A DNA stretch of 64,000 nucleotides from NCBI RefSeq assembly GCF_003610375.1, contig NZ_RAPZ01000010.1, positions 904,161-968,160 on the forward strand. Direction: 5' to 3'. Numbering within the stretch: the stretch's first letter is position 1; each line of letters opens with the position of its first letter. Source of the stretch: Sphingomonas sp. PP-CC-1A-547 (GTDB lineage: Bacteria > Pseudomonadota > Alphaproteobacteria > Sphingomonadales > Sphingomonadaceae). Position numbers and translations under genes: made by a program. The notes beneath the pieces are model-generated. The model did no database searches. It saw nothing but the letters and a program-made list of their open reading frames with translations, and was not told the origin of the DNA. Positions 1-9,941 of the stretch are shown piece by piece.

Positions 1-17
1 AAGCTAGAAACGACGAG

Positions 18-47
18 ACGGCGGCCGAGCGATCGGCCGCCGTTTTC
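18..47 (+). terminator. Rho-independent terminator-like hairpin
   Basis: A perfect 11-bp stem (18-28 with 33-43) around a GCGA loop is followed on the plus strand by TTTT. It lies just past the stop of the minus-strand metal transporter gene. It would end a plus-strand gene from outside the window and may also serve the transporter gene, though the minus-strand side has a poor T tract. Confidence 0.6.
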
Positions 48-51
48 GTAT

Positions 52-1368
52 TTACAGCATGCCGTAGAGCAAAGTGCCGTTCAGCCCGATGATCACCGCG
101 GCGATCACCCAGGCGAGAACCTTCAGCCACGCCGGGCTGACCAGTTCGCCCATGATCGTGCGGTCGCCGGTGAACTTGACGAGCGGCACGACGGCGAACG
201 GAAGTTGCAGGCTCAGCACGACTTGGCTGAGCACCAGCAGCTTGGTCGCCCCCGCATCACCCGAAGCACCGACCACGAACACCGCCGGCACGATCGCCAG
301 CAGCCGCGTCACCAGCCGCCGCGCCCAGACCGGCATGCGCAGGTTGAGGAAGCCCTCCATCACGATCTGACCCGCGAGCGTTCCCGTCACCGTCGAGTTC
401 TGACCCGACGCGAGCAGCGCGACCGCGAAGAGCACACTCGCCGCACCCATCCCCAGCATCGGTGCAAGCAGCTGGTACGCCTGATCGATCTCGGCAACGT
501 CGGTCCGCCCGGCGACGTGGAAGGTCGCCGCCGCGAGGATCAGGATCGCCGCGTTGATGAAGAACGCGAGGCCCAGCGCGACCGTGCCGTCGATCGTCGC
601 CATCGTGATCGCGTCGCGCTTGCCCGCAGTGTCCTTGGCGAAGGCACGCGTCTGGACGATCGACGAGTGGAGGTAGAGATTGTGCGGCATCACGGTCGCG
701 CCGAGGATGCCGATCGCGATGTAGAGCATCGCCGGGTTCGTCACGATCTGCGTCGTCGGAACGAGCCCGCCAAGCACGCCCGCCCATTCGGGCCGCGCCA
801 GGAACAGCTCGAAGATGAAGCACCCCGCGATGATCACGAGCAAGGCGACGACGAACGCCTCCAGCTTGCGGAACCCGAAGCGTTGCAGCGCGAGGATCAG
901 GAACACGTCGAGTGCGGTGAGGACGACGCCGTAGACCAACGGCAGGCCAAACAGCAGCTTCAGCGCGATCGCCGTGCCGAGCACCTCGGCAAGGTCGCAC
1001 GCGATGATCGCGATCTCGCATAGGAACCAGAGCGCGACGGAGACCGGCTTCGAATAATGCGCGCGACAGGCCTGCGCGAGATCGAGTCCTGCGACGATGC
1101 CAAGGCGTGCGGAGAGCGCTTGCAGGACCATCGCCATCAGGTTCGACAGCAGGACGACCGACAGCAACGTGTACCCGAACGCGGAGCCGCCGGCGATGTC
1201 GGTCGCCCAGTTGCCCGGATCCATATAGCCGACTGCGACGAGATACCCCGGCCCCACGAACGCGAACAGCCGCCGCCAGAACGACGCGCCTTCGGGGACG
1301 ACGACGGTGCGGTGGCTCTCGGCGAGCGAGTTGGCGAAGTCGGACGCGGGGAGATTGGGGGCTGACAT
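52..1368 (-). CDS. mntH: NRAMP family divalent metal (Mn2+/Fe2+) transporter
   Basis: This encodes an inner-membrane, proton-coupled divalent metal importer of the NRAMP/MntH family. The 438-residue protein has the family size and about eleven hydrophobic segments. The metal-binding DPGN motif is at residues 50-53 (TM1) and the second signature MPHN is in TM6. The start at 1368 (MSAPNLP) is preferred over an in-frame start 63 bases upstream because it leaves a normal short cytoplasmic N-terminus. No clear Shine-Dalgarno or metal-responsive riboswitch is visible upstream. The gene stands alone and ends at a hairpin. The transport family is certain; the preferred metal is inferred. Confidence 0.9.
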   Translation of the reverse strand: MSAPNLPASDFANSLAESHRTVVVPEGASFWRRLFAFVGPGYLVAVGYMDPGNWATDIAGGSAFGYTLLSVVLLSNLMAMVLQALSARLGIVAGLDLAQACRAHYSKPVSVALWFLCEIAIIACDLAEVLGTAIALKLLFGLPLVYGVVLTALDVFLILALQRFGFRKLEAFVVALLVIIAGCFIFELFLARPEWAGVLGGLVPTTQIVTNPAMLYIAIGILGATVMPHNLYLHSSIVQTRAFAKDTAGKRDAITMATIDGTVALGLAFFINAAILILAAATFHVAGRTDVAEIDQAYQLLAPMLGMGAASVLFAVALLASGQNSTVTGTLAGQIVMEGFLNLRMPVWARRLVTRLLAIVPAVFVVGASGDAGATKLLVLSQVVLSLQLPFAVVPLVKFTGDRTIMGELVSPAWLKVLAWVIAAVIIGLNGTLLYGML

Positions 1369-1448
1369 CGGGGGGTGCTTTGCCGGAACGAGGGGAAGGG
1401 GACAAGGCGTGGCCGGCGAGTCGGGCGACAATGCGCTGACCCGCTTCC

Positions 1449-1480
1449 GTCACCCCAGCGAACGCTGGGGTATTCTGATT
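1449..1480. repeat. Short inverted repeat, single hairpin
   Basis: CACCCCAGCG, then AA, then CGCTGGGG form a short hairpin followed by TATTCTGATT. It resembles one half of the long two-armed palindromes elsewhere in the window, but without the second arm. It lies in the 316-bp gap upstream of the metal transporter gene. Confidence 0.4.
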
Positions 1481-1565
1481 GGCGGGTGTAGCCATTCAAA
1501 TGGAGAGATCTCGGCTTTCGCCGGGCCGACGTGTGCGGGTGTACGCGAGCAATATATGGGAAGCG

Positions 1566-1675
1566 CCTCCCCTCCCTGAAAGGGAGGGGCTGGGGGTGGG
1601 TAGGCCTGCTCGAGCCACCACCGTCCAAACATGCGGAAACCGACCCACCCCCGCCCCTCCCTTCCAGGGAGGGGA
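1566..1675. repeat. Palindromic intergenic repeat, family 1
   Basis: Two inverted arms, CCTCCCTGAAAGGGAGGGG plus GGGGTGGGT on the left and ACCCACCCCC plus CCTTCCAGGGAGGGG on the right, surround a centre of about 50 bp. Each arm is itself a small hairpin. Near copies lie at 31942 and 35431. It sits upstream of the metal transporter start and just past the glycosylase stop, and together with the hairpin at 1449 it accounts for most of this gap. Confidence 0.85.
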
Positions 1676-1684
1676 GCAAGGAGG

Positions 1685-2308
1685 TCAGATGACCTTCATG
1701 TCCGCCTGGTAATGATGCCACGCGAAGATCGCCGCCGCGCCGCGGTGGGGGCGCCAGGCCTCCGCCACCTCGCGAGTCAGTTTCTCGCTCGGCCGGGTCT
1801 CGTGGCCAAGGATCCGCCCGACCTCGATCTGGATCGCGAGGTCGCCCGCTGGCCAGATGTCCGTCCGCCCTTCCGCGAACAGCAGGTAGATCTCAGCCGA
1901 CCAGCGGCCGATCCCCTTCACGCGGACCAGCGCGGCGATCGCCTCCTCGTCGTCCTCGGGCAGGTTGGTCAGATCGAGCCGCCCGCTCGTCACCTCGTCG
2001 GCGAGGCTGCGCGCATAGCCGAGCTTCTGGCGCGACAGTCCCGCGCTCTTCAGCAACTCGTCGCTGGCGGCGACGATCTTCGCCGGATCGCCTGCGCCGC
2101 CGACCACCGCGTCGAGCTTGTTCCACACCGCCGCGGCCGAGGCGACACTTACCTGCTGGCCGACGATCGTGCGCAGCAACGTCGCAAAGCCGCGCTCGCT
2201 GATCCGGGGCGCGGGGTGACCCGCATTGCCCACCGCGACCGCGAACGCCGGCTCGATCTCGCACAACGCCGCCATCGCGGTTTCGAGTTGCTCTGCGCTC
2301 AGGCCCAT
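1685..2308 (-). CDS. DNA-3-methyladenine glycosylase II (HhH-GPD family)
   Basis: This 207-residue protein belongs to the AlkA-type HhH-GPD glycosylases, which excise alkylated bases to start base excision repair. The helix-hairpin-helix reads VKGIGRWSAE at residues 130-139, followed by the GD-containing segment with the expected catalytic Asp at 156. LLRTIVGQQVS at 44-54 is the usual first core motif. It lacks the N-terminal AlkA domain of the E. coli enzyme, as is common in alphaproteobacterial short forms. The start at 2308 (MGLSAEQ) fits the family; longer in-frame starts would run into the promoter region of the divergent ferredoxin gene. Substrate range is not readable from sequence. 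Confidence 0.85.
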   Translation of the reverse strand: MGLSAEQLETAMAALCEIEPAFAVAVGNAGHPAPRISERGFATLLRTIVGQQVSVASAAAVWNKLDAVVGGAGDPAKIVAASDELLKSAGLSRQKLGYARSLADEVTSGRLDLTNLPEDDEEAIAALVRVKGIGRWSAEIYLLFAEGRTDIWPAGDLAIQIEVGRILGHETRPSEKLTREVAEAWRPHRGAAAIFAWHHYQADMKVI

Positions 2309-2368
2309 GATGCTTGATCCCTGGCTCGCGCAACGGCATGAACGCACGAAGATTTTTCGGAGAATGAC

Positions 2369-2686
2369 ATGCCCAAGCTTATCGTCGTGACGCGCGAAGG
2401 GGAAGAACGCGAGATCATCGGCGAGGCGGGCCTTTCGGTGATGGAAGTCATCCGCGACGCCGGGATCGACGAGATCCTGGCGCTGTGCGGCGGCTGTTGC
2501 TCGTGCGCCACCTGCCACGTCCATGTCGACCCGGACTTTGCGGCCAAACTGAAGCCGATGGGGCCGGACGAGGATGACCTGCTCGACTCGACGAATGACC
2601 GCGATGAGTTTTCACGGCTGTCGTGCCAGATCGAGCTGACCGACGGGCTGGATGGCCTGAAGATAAAGATCGCAGCGGAGGACTGA
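2369..2686 (+). CDS. Adrenodoxin-type 2Fe-2S ferredoxin
   Basis: A 105-residue electron carrier of the adrenodoxin/putidaredoxin class. The cluster ligands fit C-x5-C-x2-C-x36-C at C40, C46, C49 and C86; two extra cysteines (C43, C44) lie in the same loop. A GGAGA Shine-Dalgarno precedes the ATG. Such ferredoxins serve cytochrome P450s or Fe-S/isoprenoid enzymes, but no partner is nearby, so the electron acceptor is unknown. It is divergent from the DNA glycosylase gene and convergent with rlmB. Confidence 0.9.
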   Translation: MPKLIVVTREGEEREIIGEAGLSVMEVIRDAGIDEILALCGGCCSCATCHVHVDPDFAAKLKPMGPDEDDLLDSTNDRDEFSRLSCQIELTDGLDGLKIKIAAED

Positions 2687-2690
2687 TTCC

Positions 2691-2843
2691 CCTGTCCCTC
2701 GCCCCTTCGGGGAGAGGGAGGGAGGCGCGCTTGCGCCGGAAGGGAGAGGGGCTGTTGGGATCCAGGTCCCGAGCCTCACGCCCCTCTCCCTTCCCACCGC
2801 AAGGGCGGCGGGCCCCTTCCCTCTCCCCGTAGGGGCGAGGGAG
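2691..2843. repeat. Palindromic intergenic repeat between convergent genes
   Basis: Inverted arms CCCTCGCCCC..GGGGAGAGGGAGG and CCTTCCCTCTCCCC..GGGGCGAGGG flank inner complementary blocks (GGGAGAGGGG / CCCCTCTCCC). It fills the space between the ferredoxin stop and the rlmB stop, so it probably acts as a bidirectional terminator. It is related to the family-4 elements at 40915, 49958 and 54862. Confidence 0.8.
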
Positions 2844-2849
2844 TTCGGG

Positions 2850-3593
2850 TCACCGCGTCGTCACCGCATACAGCGCGATCGCCGCGGCGTTCGACACGTT
2901 GAGGCTCTCCACCTTCTCCGAGATCGGCAGTTTCGCCAGCTCGTCGCAATGCTGCTCGGTATTCTGCCGCATGCCCTCGCCTTCTGCGCCGAGTACGATC
3001 GCAATCCGCTGCGTGCCCATCGCTTCCGACAGCGTCTGCGTCGCATGGCCCGTCAGCCCGATCCGCCAGAACCCCGCCGCGGCGATCTCTTCCAGAGCGC
3101 GCGCGAGGTTCACCACCCGAATCCAAGGCACGCTCTCAAGCGCACCAGACGCAGCCCGAGCGATCGTCCCCGATTCCGGCGGCGCATTCCGATCAGGCGT
3201 AATGATCCCAAGCGCATCGAACGCCGCAGCCGAGCGCAGTATCGCGCCGACGTTATGCGGATCGGTCACGCCGTCCAGGATCACCAGCGGGCGATTGTCG
3301 TCCTTGCCGTGCTCGAGCAGGTCGGCGAGCCACATGTCCTCGAGCGGCTCGACCTCGATCACCACGCCCTGGTGTGGCGCGTCGCCCGGCACCAGCCGCG
3401 CCAGATCCATCGCCTCGGCATAGGTCACCGGCACGTCGGCCGGCAGGTCGAACCCGGCCAGCGCCTCGCGGGTGCCGAGGATCTTTCGCACCGTGCGCTC
3501 CGGATTGGCGAGCGCAGCGCCCACCGCGTGCTTGCCCCAGAAGCGGGGGCGGCCTGCCGGTGCCTTGCTCGGCCTGTGTCCCTTGCGTGCCAT
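2850..3593 (-). CDS. rlmB: 23S rRNA (guanosine-2'-O-)-methyltransferase RlmB (TrmH/SPOUT family)
   Basis: This 247-residue protein fits RlmB, which methylates the ribose of G2251 in the 23S P loop. The N-terminal substrate-binding domain begins with FWGKHAVGAAL (residues 18-28). The C-terminal SPOUT domain shows the SAM-binding knot signatures VLGAEGEGM and LNVSNAAAIALY. Other TrmH-family members modify tRNA, but the N-terminal domain favours RlmB. The gene lies divergent from tRNA-Tyr and ends at a palindromic repeat. Confidence 0.9.
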   Translation of the reverse strand: MARKGHRPSKAPAGRPRFWGKHAVGAALANPERTVRKILGTREALAGFDLPADVPVTYAEAMDLARLVPGDAPHQGVVIEVEPLEDMWLADLLEHGKDDNRPLVILDGVTDPHNVGAILRSAAAFDALGIITPDRNAPPESGTIARAASGALESVPWIRVVNLARALEEIAAAGFWRIGLTGHATQTLSEAMGTQRIAIVLGAEGEGMRQNTEQHCDELAKLPISEKVESLNVSNAAAIALYAVTTR

Positions 3594-3685
3594 ATTCGCT
3601 CTCTATCGTGTCTGTGTATGCCGCGTCCTTGTCGGCATTCCGCGCCCGCGGCAACTATGAACCACGAAACTTCGCAAAACCCGCG

Positions 3686-3714
3686 TTGACAGGCGGGGCG
3701 CGCTTCGCCATTGA
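3686..3714 (+). promoter_or_regulatory. Putative sigma-70 promoter for tRNA-Tyr
   Basis: A consensus -35 box TTGACA (3686-3691) is followed after 17 bp by a weak -10 (CATTGA, 3709-3714), about 40 bp before the mature tRNA 5' end. Position and spacing suit a tRNA promoter; the -10 match is poor. Confidence 0.4.
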
Positions 3715-3754
3715 GCCGCCTCGCTTGAAAGAGCGGCGCTTGCAAAAGCGGCCT

Positions 3755-3841
3755 GGACAGGTGGCCGAGTGGTTAAAGGCAGCAGACTGTAAATCTGCCG
3801 GAGTTTCTCCTACGTAGGTTCGAACCCTACCCTGTCCACCA
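3755..3841 (+). tRNA. tRNA-Tyr (anticodon GTA)
   Basis: This is a class II tRNA. The acceptor arms GGACAGG (3755-3761) and CCTGTCC (3831-3837) pair perfectly. The anticodon loop ACTGTAAATC carries GTA. A long variable arm follows (CGGAGTTTCTCCTACG), then the T loop GGTTCGAACCC. The discriminator is A3838 and the CCA end (3839-3841) is encoded in the DNA. Confidence 0.97.
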
Positions 3842-3981
3842 CCGCCCCAGCGCGGTGATGGATCATCCCAAATTCAAAGCATTGATCGGCAACCTTCTTT
3901 TCCATCACGGGAAGGAAGTCCGCGTGACATCGGCTCGCGGACGGCTAGGATCGCCGCGACCGTAACGATTTCGGAAACCGC

Positions 3982-6423
3982 GTGACCTCAGATCCTGCCG
4001 TACAGCCGCCCGTTCAAGCACCCGTCATCCAGGATCTGGCCGACTCGATCCTCGACACGCTGGTCCACCGCATCGGCAAGGACGCGCAGGCCGCCCGCCC
4101 GCACGACTGGCTCGCCGCGACGATCCTGACCGTCCGCAACGACATCGTCGAACGCTGGATGGCCTCGACCAAGGCGGCGCACGCGGCCGGTGCCAAGCGC
4201 GTCTATTATCTCAGCCTCGAATTCCTAATCGGCCGGCTGCTGCGCGACGCGGTGACCAACCTCCAGCGCAACGACGAAGTCACGCAGGCGCTGAAGCTCC
4301 ACGGCGTCGACCTCGCCGAACTCGAAGAGATCGAGCCCGACGCAGCGCTCGGCAACGGTGGACTCGGCCGCCTCGCCGCCTGCTTCATGGAGAGCATGGC
4401 GAGCCTCGCACTGCCCGCCTATGGCTACGGCATCCGCTACGTGAACGGCATGTTCCGCCAGCGGATCGACGATGGCTGGCAGGTCGAGATGCCCGAGAAC
4501 TGGCTCGCGCACGGCAATCCCTGGGAATTCGAACGCCGCGAGAGCGCCTATTTCGTCGGCTTCGGCGGTGAAGTGACGGCGGCGGACAACGGTCAGGTCC
4601 ATTGGAGTCCGTCCGAGGCGGTCGAGGCGACGGCCGTCGACACGCCCGTCGTCGGCTGGCGCGGCAAGCACGTCAACACGCTCCGCCTCTGGACCGCCAG
4701 CGCGTTCGACCCGATCAAGCTCGACCGCTTCAACGCCGGCGATTTCTCGGGCGCGCTTGCCGATCAGACGCGCGCCGAGACACTTACCCGCGTCCTCTAC
4801 CCCAACGACTCAACCGCCGCCGGCCAGGAACTCCGCCTCCGCCAGGAGTATTTCTTCTCGTCCGCGTCGATCCAGGACATCGTCCGCCGCCACATCCAGT
4901 ATTTCGGCGACATCCGCACTCTGCCGGACAAGGCCGCGATCCAGCTCAATGACACGCATCCCGCGGTGTCGGTCGCCGAACTCATGCGGCTGTTGATCGA
5001 CCATCACGAATTCGCGTTCGACGAGGCGTGGAAGATCACGCGTGCCACCTTCGGCTACACCAACCACACGCTGTTGCCCGAGGCGTTGGAGAGCTGGCCG
5101 CTGCCGCTGTTCGAGCGCCTGCTCCCACGCCACATGCAGATCGTCTACGCAATCAACGCCAAGCTGTTGCGTGAAGCTCGCGGCGCGGAAGGCATCGACG
5201 ACCGCGCAATCTCGGCGATCAGCCTGATCGACGAAGGCGGCGAGCGGCGCGTGCGGATGGCGAACCTCGCCTTTGCCGGCTCGCACAGCGTCAACGGCGT
5301 CGCCGCGCTGCACACGCAGTTGATGAAGAAGACGGTCTTCGCCGATCTGCACAAGCTCTACCCGACGCGGATCAACAACAAGACGAATGGCATCACGCCG
5401 CGCCGCTGGCTCCAGCAATGCAACCCCGGCCTGACCGCGCTGATCCGCGATGCGATCGGCAACGGCTTCCTCGACGACGCCGAAAAGCTCGTCGATCTGG
5501 ATGTTTTCGCGGACGATTCCGGTTTCAGGGAGCGCTTTTCGAGCGTGAAGCGTTCGAACAAGGTGGCACTGGCTAATCATATCAAGGAGACGATGGGGCT
5601 CCGCGTCGATCCGGATGCGATGTTCGACGTCCAGATCAAGCGCATCCACGAATACAAGCGCCAGCTGCTCAACATCATCGAGACGGTCGCGCTCTACGAC
5701 CAGATCCGCAGCCATCCCGAGCGGGACTGGACGCCCCGCGTGAAGCTGTTCGCGGGCAAGGCGGCGTCGAGCTATCACAACGCGAAGCTCGTCATCAAGC
5801 TGGCGAACGACGTCGCCCGCCGGATCAACGCCGATCCGTCGGTCGGTGGCCTGCTCAAAGTCGCGTTCCTGCCCAACTACAACGTGTCGCTGGCGGAGAA
5901 GATCATCCCCGCCGCCGACCTCAGCGAACAGATCTCGACCGCAGGGCTCGAGGCATCGGGTACCGGCAACATGAAGTTCGCGATGAACGGCGCGCTGACG
6001 ATCGGCACGCTCGACGGCGCGAATATCGAGATCAAGGACCGCGTCGGCGACGACAACATCTTCATCTTCGGCATGACCGCGGACGAGGTCGAGGCGAAGC
6101 GCGCCAACGGCTATGATCCGCGCAGCGTCATCGACGGTTCGAACGAACTGCGCCAGGCAGTGTCGGCGATCGCATCCGGCGTGTTCTCGCCCGATGACAA
6201 GACGCGCTATGCCGGGCTGATGGGCGGGCTGTACGAGGGCGACTGGTTCATGCTCGCCGCCGACTTCGACAGTTACGCCACTGCGCAGCGCGCCGTCGAC
6301 ACGCGCTGGAACGACCGCGACGCGTGGGTCGCCTCGACCGTCCGCAACGTCGCGCGCGTCGGCTGGTTCTCGTCCGACCGCACGATCCGCGAATATGCGC
6401 GGGAAATCTGGACGGTGATGTGA
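3982..6423 (+). CDS. glgP: Glycogen/alpha-glucan phosphorylase
   Basis: This 813-residue GT35 enzyme releases glucose-1-phosphate from the non-reducing ends of glycogen. The start is GTG. N-terminal motifs YYLSLEFLIGR and ALGNGGLGRLAACF are intact, and the pyridoxal-phosphate lysine lies in the C-terminal EASGTGNMKFAMNG motif. It is the first gene of the glycogen operon; its ATGTGA end overlaps the GTG start of glgB by 4 bases, so the degrading and branching enzymes are translationally coupled. The 140 bp upstream, after tRNA-Tyr, shows no obvious promoter. Confidence 0.96.
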   Translation: MTSDPAVQPPVQAPVIQDLADSILDTLVHRIGKDAQAARPHDWLAATILTVRNDIVERWMASTKAAHAAGAKRVYYLSLEFLIGRLLRDAVTNLQRNDEVTQALKLHGVDLAELEEIEPDAALGNGGLGRLAACFMESMASLALPAYGYGIRYVNGMFRQRIDDGWQVEMPENWLAHGNPWEFERRESAYFVGFGGEVTAADNGQVHWSPSEAVEATAVDTPVVGWRGKHVNTLRLWTASAFDPIKLDRFNAGDFSGALADQTRAETLTRVLYPNDSTAAGQELRLRQEYFFSSASIQDIVRRHIQYFGDIRTLPDKAAIQLNDTHPAVSVAELMRLLIDHHEFAFDEAWKITRATFGYTNHTLLPEALESWPLPLFERLLPRHMQIVYAINAKLLREARGAEGIDDRAISAISLIDEGGERRVRMANLAFAGSHSVNGVAALHTQLMKKTVFADLHKLYPTRINNKTNGITPRRWLQQCNPGLTALIRDAIGNGFLDDAEKLVDLDVFADDSGFRERFSSVKRSNKVALANHIKETMGLRVDPDAMFDVQIKRIHEYKRQLLNIIETVALYDQIRSHPERDWTPRVKLFAGKAASSYHNAKLVIKLANDVARRINADPSVGGLLKVAFLPNYNVSLAEKIIPAADLSEQISTAGLEASGTGNMKFAMNGALTIGTLDGANIEIKDRVGDDNIFIFGMTADEVEAKRANGYDPRSVIDGSNELRQAVSAIASGVFSPDDKTRYAGLMGGLYEGDWFMLAADFDSYATAQRAVDTRWNDRDAWVASTVRNVARVGWFSSDRTIREYAREIWTVM

Positions 6424-8582
6424 AGCCACCCGAAGGCGCCATCGTTGCCCTCCTCGAAGGGCGTCACGACGATCCGTTCTCGCTGCTCGGCGTCCACAGC
6501 GGCCCGACCGGCGTGTTCGCACGCGTCTGGCTGCCCGGCGCGGACACCGCGGAGGCACACGCACTCGACGGCACCGCGCTCGGCACCCTCCCCCGGATCG
6601 ACGATCGCGGCCTGTTCGAGGGTCCGATCGACGGCACGCAACAGCCGGTGAAATACCACGCCGAGGCGGGCGACACCTCGTGGTGGGTCACCGACCCGTA
6701 CAGCTTCGGCCCCGTGCTCGGCCCGATCGACGACCTGCTGATGGCGGAGGGCACGCACCGCCGCCTCCATGACAAGATGGGCGCACACCTGATCGAGCAC
6801 GAAGGCGCGCATGGCGTCCACTTCGCGCTCTGGGCCCCCAATGCGCAGCGCGTATCCGTGGTCGGCGACTTCAACGACTGGGACGGCCGCCGCCACGCGA
6901 TGCGCAAGCGCGGCGACGTCGGCGTGTGGGAGATCTTCATTCCCGACATCGCCGAATACCGCGCCTACAAGTTCGAGATCGTCGGCCCCGACGGCCAGCT
7001 ACAGCCGCTCAAGGCCGACCCGTTCGCGTTCGCGTCCGAACTCCGCCCCGCCAACGCCTCGATCACGCGGAAACTTGCGCACGAATGGGCCGACACCGAT
7101 CACCGCAAGCATTGGTCGTCGGTCGATCCGCGCCGCGTGCCGATCAGCATCTATGAGGTCCATGCCGGATCGTGGGACCGCGACGCCGACGGCTGGTTCC
7201 TGACCTGGGACGCGCTCGCCGACCGCCTGATCCCGTACGTGGTCGAGATGGGCTTCACGCACATCGAATTCCTGCCGATCAGCGAACACCCGTACGACCC
7301 GAGCTGGGGGTACCAGACCACCGGCCTCTACGCGCCGTCCGCGCGCTTCGGCGATGTCGATGGCTTTGCGCGGTTCGTCGATGGCGCACATCTCGCCGGG
7401 ATCGGCGTGCTGCTCGACTGGGTCCCCGCGCATTTCCCGACCGACGCATTCGGGCTCGCCAAGTTCGACGGCACCGCGCTGTACGAACACGAGGATCCGC
7501 GGCTCGGCTTCCACCCCGACTGGAACACCGCGATCTACAATTTCGGGCGGCGCGAAGTCACGTCGTTCCTCGTCAACAACGCGCTGTTCTGGGCCGAGCG
7601 CTATCATATTGACGGCCTGCGCGTGGATGCGGTCGCGTCGATGCTGTACCGCGATTACTCGCGCAAGAGCGGCGAATGGATCCCCAACGCAGACGGCGGC
7701 CGCGAGAATTGGGAAGCCGTCGCGTTCCTCCGCGACATGAACCGCGAAATCTACGGCCAGCACCCCGGCGTCTTCACGATCGCCGAGGAATCGACCTCAT
7801 GGCCCGGCGTATCCGCGCCTGTGAGCGACGACGGCAAGAGCGGGGGACTCGGCTTCGGGTTCAAGTGGAACATGGGCTTCATGCACGACACGCTCCAGTA
7901 CATGGCGCGCGATCCGCTGCACCGGAAGCACCACCACGGCGAGATCAATTTCGGGCTCGTCTACGCGTTCAGCGAGAACTTCGTCCTGCCCTTGAGCCAT
8001 GACGAGGTCGTCCACGGCAAGGGCTCGCTGCTGACCAAGATGCCCGGCGACGACTGGCAGCAATTCGCCAATCTGCGCGCCTATTACGCATTCATGTGGG
8101 GCTATCCGGGCAAGAAACTGCTCTTCATGGGGCAGGAATTTGCACAGCGTCGCGAATGGTCGGAAGCGCGCGCGCTCGACTGGGACCTGCGCAACGCCCG
8201 CAGTCATGAGGGCATCCGCAACCTCGTCCGCGACTTGAACACCGTCTACCGCGAGAAGCCGGCGCTGCACGCCCGCGACTGCGAGGCGGAGGGCTTCGAA
8301 TGGCTGGTCGCCGACGACGCCACCAATTCGGTGTTCGCCTGGTTGCGCAAGGCCCCCGGCGCGAAGCCGATCGCGATCGTCGCCAACATGACGCCGATCG
8401 CCCGCGCGCCCTACCGCGTGCCGCTGCCACTCGATGGCCGCTGGTGCGAGATCATCAACAGCGACGCGCACGACTATTGGGGCAGTGGGCTCGGCAATCT
8501 CGGCGGCGTCGTCGCGAAGGACGGCGCGGCCTGGGTCACGCTGCCGCCGCTGGCGACGATAATGCTCGAATATGAAGGCTGA
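6420..8582 (+). CDS. glgB: 1,4-alpha-glucan branching enzyme (GH13)
   Basis: This protein of about 720 residues makes the alpha-1,6 branches of glycogen. The GTG at 6420, overlapping the glgP stop (GTGA), is chosen as the start. An N2-type domain and a CBM48 (FALWAPNAQRVSVVGDFNDW) precede the GH13 barrel. The catalytic nucleophile is the Asp in GLRVDAVASM, the acid/base the Glu in TIAEEST, and the third Asp is in LSHDEVVHGKGS. The C-terminal beta domain is complete. Length is normal for GlgB with an extended N-terminus. Confidence 0.96.
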   Translation: MKPPEGAIVALLEGRHDDPFSLLGVHSGPTGVFARVWLPGADTAEAHALDGTALGTLPRIDDRGLFEGPIDGTQQPVKYHAEAGDTSWWVTDPYSFGPVLGPIDDLLMAEGTHRRLHDKMGAHLIEHEGAHGVHFALWAPNAQRVSVVGDFNDWDGRRHAMRKRGDVGVWEIFIPDIAEYRAYKFEIVGPDGQLQPLKADPFAFASELRPANASITRKLAHEWADTDHRKHWSSVDPRRVPISIYEVHAGSWDRDADGWFLTWDALADRLIPYVVEMGFTHIEFLPISEHPYDPSWGYQTTGLYAPSARFGDVDGFARFVDGAHLAGIGVLLDWVPAHFPTDAFGLAKFDGTALYEHEDPRLGFHPDWNTAIYNFGRREVTSFLVNNALFWAERYHIDGLRVDAVASMLYRDYSRKSGEWIPNADGGRENWEAVAFLRDMNREIYGQHPGVFTIAEESTSWPGVSAPVSDDGKSGGLGFGFKWNMGFMHDTLQYMARDPLHRKHHHGEINFGLVYAFSENFVLPLSHDEVVHGKGSLLTKMPGDDWQQFANLRAYYAFMWGYPGKKLLFMGQEFAQRREWSEARALDWDLRNARSHEGIRNLVRDLNTVYREKPALHARDCEAEGFEWLVADDATNSVFAWLRKAPGAKPIAIVANMTPIARAPYRVPLPLDGRWCEIINSDAHDYWGSGLGNLGGVVAKDGAAWVTLPPLATIMLEYEG

Positions 8583-8669
8583 TCGAGTTCGAAGACCGAT
8601 CCGGCGCAACGACGGAACAACCGGCGGGTGACGGCGCGTTATACTGCTGAATATTAGGGAGAGACGGAC

Positions 8670-9932
8670 ATGGTGGAACGGCGGGGACAGCCATTGGCGC
8701 GCGACGCGATGGCGTATGTGCTGGCCGGCGGCCGCGGCAGTCGCCTAATGGAGCTGACCGATACGCGCGCGAAACCCGCGGTGTATTTCGGCGGCAAGGC
8801 GCGCATCATCGATTTCGCACTGTCCAACGCGATCAACTCGGGCATCCGCCGGATCGGCGTCGCGACGCAGTACAAGGCGCATTCGCTGATCCGCCATCTC
8901 CAGAGCGGCTGGAACTTCCTGCGCTCGGAACGCAACGAGAGCTTCGACATCCTGCCCGCGTCGCAGCGGATCAGCGAGTTCCAATGGTACGAGGGCACCG
9001 CCGACGCGGTCTACCAGAACATCGACATCATCGAGAGCCACGCGCCCGAATACATGGTCATCCTGGCCGGCGACCACATCTACAAGATGGATTACGAGCT
9101 GATCCTGCAACAGCATTGCGAGACCGGCGCGGACGTCACGATCGCCTGCCTCGAAGTGCCGCGGATGGAGGCGGTCGGCTTCGGCGTGATGGCCGTCGAC
9201 GAGCACGACAACGTCACCGCGTTCGTCGAGAAGCCCGCCGATCCGCCTGCGATCCCTGGCAATCCTGACATCGCGCTGGCGTCGATGGGGATCTATGTCT
9301 TCCACACGAAACTGCTGTTCGACGAACTCCGTCGCGATGCCGAGACGCCAGGATCGTCGCGCGATTTCGGCAAGGACATCATCCCGTACCTCGTCAAGCA
9401 CGGCAAGGCAGTCGCGCACCGCTTCTCCGACAGCTGCGTCCGCTCGGGCAGCGAAGTCGACGCATATTGGCGCGATGTCGGCACGGTCGACGCCTATTGG
9501 GAGGCCAACATCGACCTTACCGACGTCGTGCCCAAGCTCGACCTCTACGATCGCAGCTGGCCGCTCTGGACCTATTCGGAGGTCACGCCACCCGCGAAGT
9601 TCGTCCACGCCGACGACGGCCGCCGCGGCGAGGCTGTGTCGAGCCTCGTGTCGGGCGATTGCATCATCTCCGGCTCATCGATCCACCGCAGCCTGATCTT
9701 CACCGGCACACGCGCGCACAGCTACTCGATGCTCGATCAAGCGGTGATCCTCCCGCACTGCGTGATCGGCCGCGGCGCCCGCCTGTCGAAAGTGGTGGTC
9801 GATCGCGGCGTCGAAATCCCCGACGGCCTGATCGTAGGCGAGGACGCAGAATCCGACGCCCAACGCTTCCGCCGCACCGACAACGGCGTCGTACTGGTAA
9901 CCAAATCCATGATCGACCGACTGACGGCATGA
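8670..9932 (+). CDS. glgC: Glucose-1-phosphate adenylyltransferase (ADP-glucose pyrophosphorylase)
   Basis: This 420-residue enzyme makes ADP-glucose, the committed and usually allosterically controlled step of glycogen synthesis. The nucleotide-binding N-terminus reads [13 protein letters not shown], followed by [20 protein letters not shown]. The C-terminal left-handed beta-helix is complete. The ATG has a strong GGGAGAG ribosome site. The gene is separated from glgB by 87 bp and from glgA by a palindromic repeat. Confidence 0.96.
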   Translation: MVERRGQPLARDAMAYVLAGGRGSRLMELTDTRAKPAVYFGGKARIIDFALSNAINSGIRRIGVATQYKAHSLIRHLQSGWNFLRSERNESFDILPASQRISEFQWYEGTADAVYQNIDIIESHAPEYMVILAGDHIYKMDYELILQQHCETGADVTIACLEVPRMEAVGFGVMAVDEHDNVTAFVEKPADPPAIPGNPDIALASMGIYVFHTKLLFDELRRDAETPGSSRDFGKDIIPYLVKHGKAVAHRFSDSCVRSGSEVDAYWRDVGTVDAYWEANIDLTDVVPKLDLYDRSWPLWTYSEVTPPAKFVHADDGRRGEAVSSLVSGDCIISGSSIHRSLIFTGTRAHSYSMLDQAVILPHCVIGRGARLSKVVVDRGVEIPDGLIVGEDAESDAQRFRRTDNGVVLVTKSMIDRLTA

Positions 9933-9941
9933 GGACCAACG

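Noticed and set aside
1369..1684. Possible manganese riboswitch upstream of the metal transporter gene
   Set aside because: The gap is filled by a simple hairpin and a family-1 palindrome; no yybP-ykoY-like conserved core is seen.
3755..3841. tRNA-Tyr as an integration site
   Set aside because: No direct repeat of the tRNA 3' end, no integrase and no composition shift downstream; core glycogen genes follow.
4810..6564. 584-residue minus-strand open frame opposite glgP
   Set aside because: Shadow of glgP in high-GC DNA; composition is Arg/Asp/Val/Ala-rich with no family signature.
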